A DNA stretch of 6,606 nucleotides from Bacteroidales bacterium. Its GTDB lineage: Bacteria > Bacteroidota > Bacteroidia > Bacteroidales > UBA10428. The notes under the pieces are model-generated. The model was given only the letters and a program-made list of their open reading frames with translations. It was not told the origin of the DNA and searched no databases. Shown here piece by piece: positions 5,967 to 6,606 of the stretch (positions within the stretch are counted from its first letter, which is position 1; the number at the start of each line of letters is the position of its first letter). Location of the stretch: the NCBI GenBank assembly GCA_016935595.1, contig JAFGQQ010000319.1:1-6606 (forward strand), in the 5' to 3' direction. The translations under genes and the position numbers were made by a program.

Positions 5967-6606
5967 TTGTTCTTGCTCGTTTTAGTCTTTTTTTAATATT
6001 TGCATCAACCACATAATGGTCGATCAAAGGCGCAAATGTATTCATTAATAATATGGCTAACATCACTCCTTCGGGATATGCCGGATTTAACACCCTGATC
6101 ATTATAGCTAATAATCCGACCAGAAAACCATAAATCCATTTTCCTCTTTCGGTCTGGGCAGATGAAACCGGATCGGTGGCCATAAATACCATTCCAAAAG
6201 CAAATCCGCCTAATAATAAATGCTGGTATGCAGGTAAAGCCAAATAGGGATTTCCGGGAAATAAAGGAGCCAGTTGATTTAATAACCAGGCCATACCAAA
6301 TCCACCAATAACACTTGAAAACATGATTTTCCAGCTTCCAACACCTGTATAGATTAATATAAATGCACCTATTATAATTGCCAAAGTTGAAGTCTCTCCA
6401 ATTGAACCTGGTATAGTGCCAAAAAACATGTCCAAATCAGTAATCTTCTGCCCTATTCCATTCATAAATTCGGTTTTTCCCTCGGCTGCCTGGGCTAGTA
6501 CTGTTGCACCCGAAAATCCATCCACTATTCCTTCTCCTTTTAATAATCCCGAAATCCAGACTTTATCTCCGGACATTTTTGAAGGATAGGCAAAAAACAG
6601 AAATGC
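5962..6606 (-). CDS. nqrB: Na+-translocating NADH:quinone reductase subunit B, C-terminal part (cut by window edge)
   Basis: The largest membrane subunit of Na+-NQR, with covalent FMN and riboflavin and implicated in quinone reduction and Na+ movement. The reading frame is open to the right edge: ten codons (AFLFFAYPSK) precede the internal Met at 6576, so that Met is not the start and the gene continues outside. Of 214 visible residues, DGFSGAT (29-35) carries the FMN acceptor Thr35 in a standard SGAT motif. GSIGETS (67-73) begins a run of about five membrane helices, with FGMVFMATDPVSSAQT (137-152), RVLNPAYPEG (171-180) and MNTFAPLIDHYVV (188-200) as family hallmarks, and a basic tail KKRLKRARTI. 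Full NqrB is about 400 residues, so roughly half is missing. nqrA should be upstream, beyond the window. The nqrC start lies 102 bp downstream, unusually far compared with nqrC-D-E. Confidence 0.97.
   Translation of the reverse strand, partial: AFLFFAYPSKMSGDKVWISGLLKGEGIVDGFSGATVLAQAAEGKTEFMNGIGQKITDLDMFFGTIPGSIGETSTLAIIIGAFILIYTGVGSWKIMFSSVIGGFGMAWLLNQLAPLFPGNPYLALPAYQHLLLGGFAFGMVFMATDPVSSAQTERGKWIYGFLVGLLAIMIRVLNPAYPEGVMLAILLMNTFAPLIDHYVVDANIKKRLKRARTI

Noticed and set aside
6574..6576. Met codon as the start of nqrB
   Set aside because: The frame continues open to the right edge with conserved NqrB sequence (FFAYPSK) ahead of it, and the protein would lack its N-terminal half.

Overview
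The window comes from an AT-rich bacterium, most likely a member of the Bacteroidota. Evidence for this is the near absence of Shine-Dalgarno sequences before confidently called starts, A-rich leaders, promoter candidates of the Bacteroidota type (TTTG, about 19 bases, TAnnTTTG), a Na+-pumping NADH:quinone reductase (Nqr) cluster followed by a lipoprotein-type ApbE, and a GlnRS/FolB divergent pair. The assignment is inferred from gene content and style, since no 16S or other marker gene is present.

Left part (1-1370): the N-terminal 111 codons of glutaminyl-tRNA synthetase (glnS, minus strand) run off the left edge. Dihydroneopterin aldolase (folB, plus) is transcribed divergently from it across a 136-bp gap. 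A very AT-rich spacer follows, then a small plus-strand gene for a SiaC-family (DUF1987) regulatory phosphoprotein, standing alone without the SiaA, SiaB or SiaD partners known from Pseudomonas.

Right part (1381-6606): a minus-strand Nqr cluster, read right to left as nqrB (5' end outside the window), nqrC, nqrD, nqrE, nqrF and apbE. Gaps in that order are 102, 3, 5, 219 and 1 bp. NqrF oxidises NADH and passes electrons through FAD and 2Fe-2S centres. NqrD and NqrE carry the paired cysteines of the intramembrane iron-sulfur site, and NqrB and NqrC carry covalent FMN. ApbE is the enzyme that attaches those FMNs, and its start lies one base after the nqrF stop, so enzyme and target complex are made together. 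nqrA should lie just beyond the right edge.

The least ordinary DNA is in the two long gaps of this otherwise compact operon. Both contain 7-bp-period tandem repeats. The nqrE-nqrF gap has an inverted pair of heptad arrays able to form two mutually exclusive long hairpins; the nqrB-nqrC gap has four exact copies of TTTTCTA just before nqrC, plus a good candidate internal promoter. I see no wholly new system: the genes are recognisable housekeeping and bioenergetic genes, and the novelty, if any, is in these intergenic repeats.
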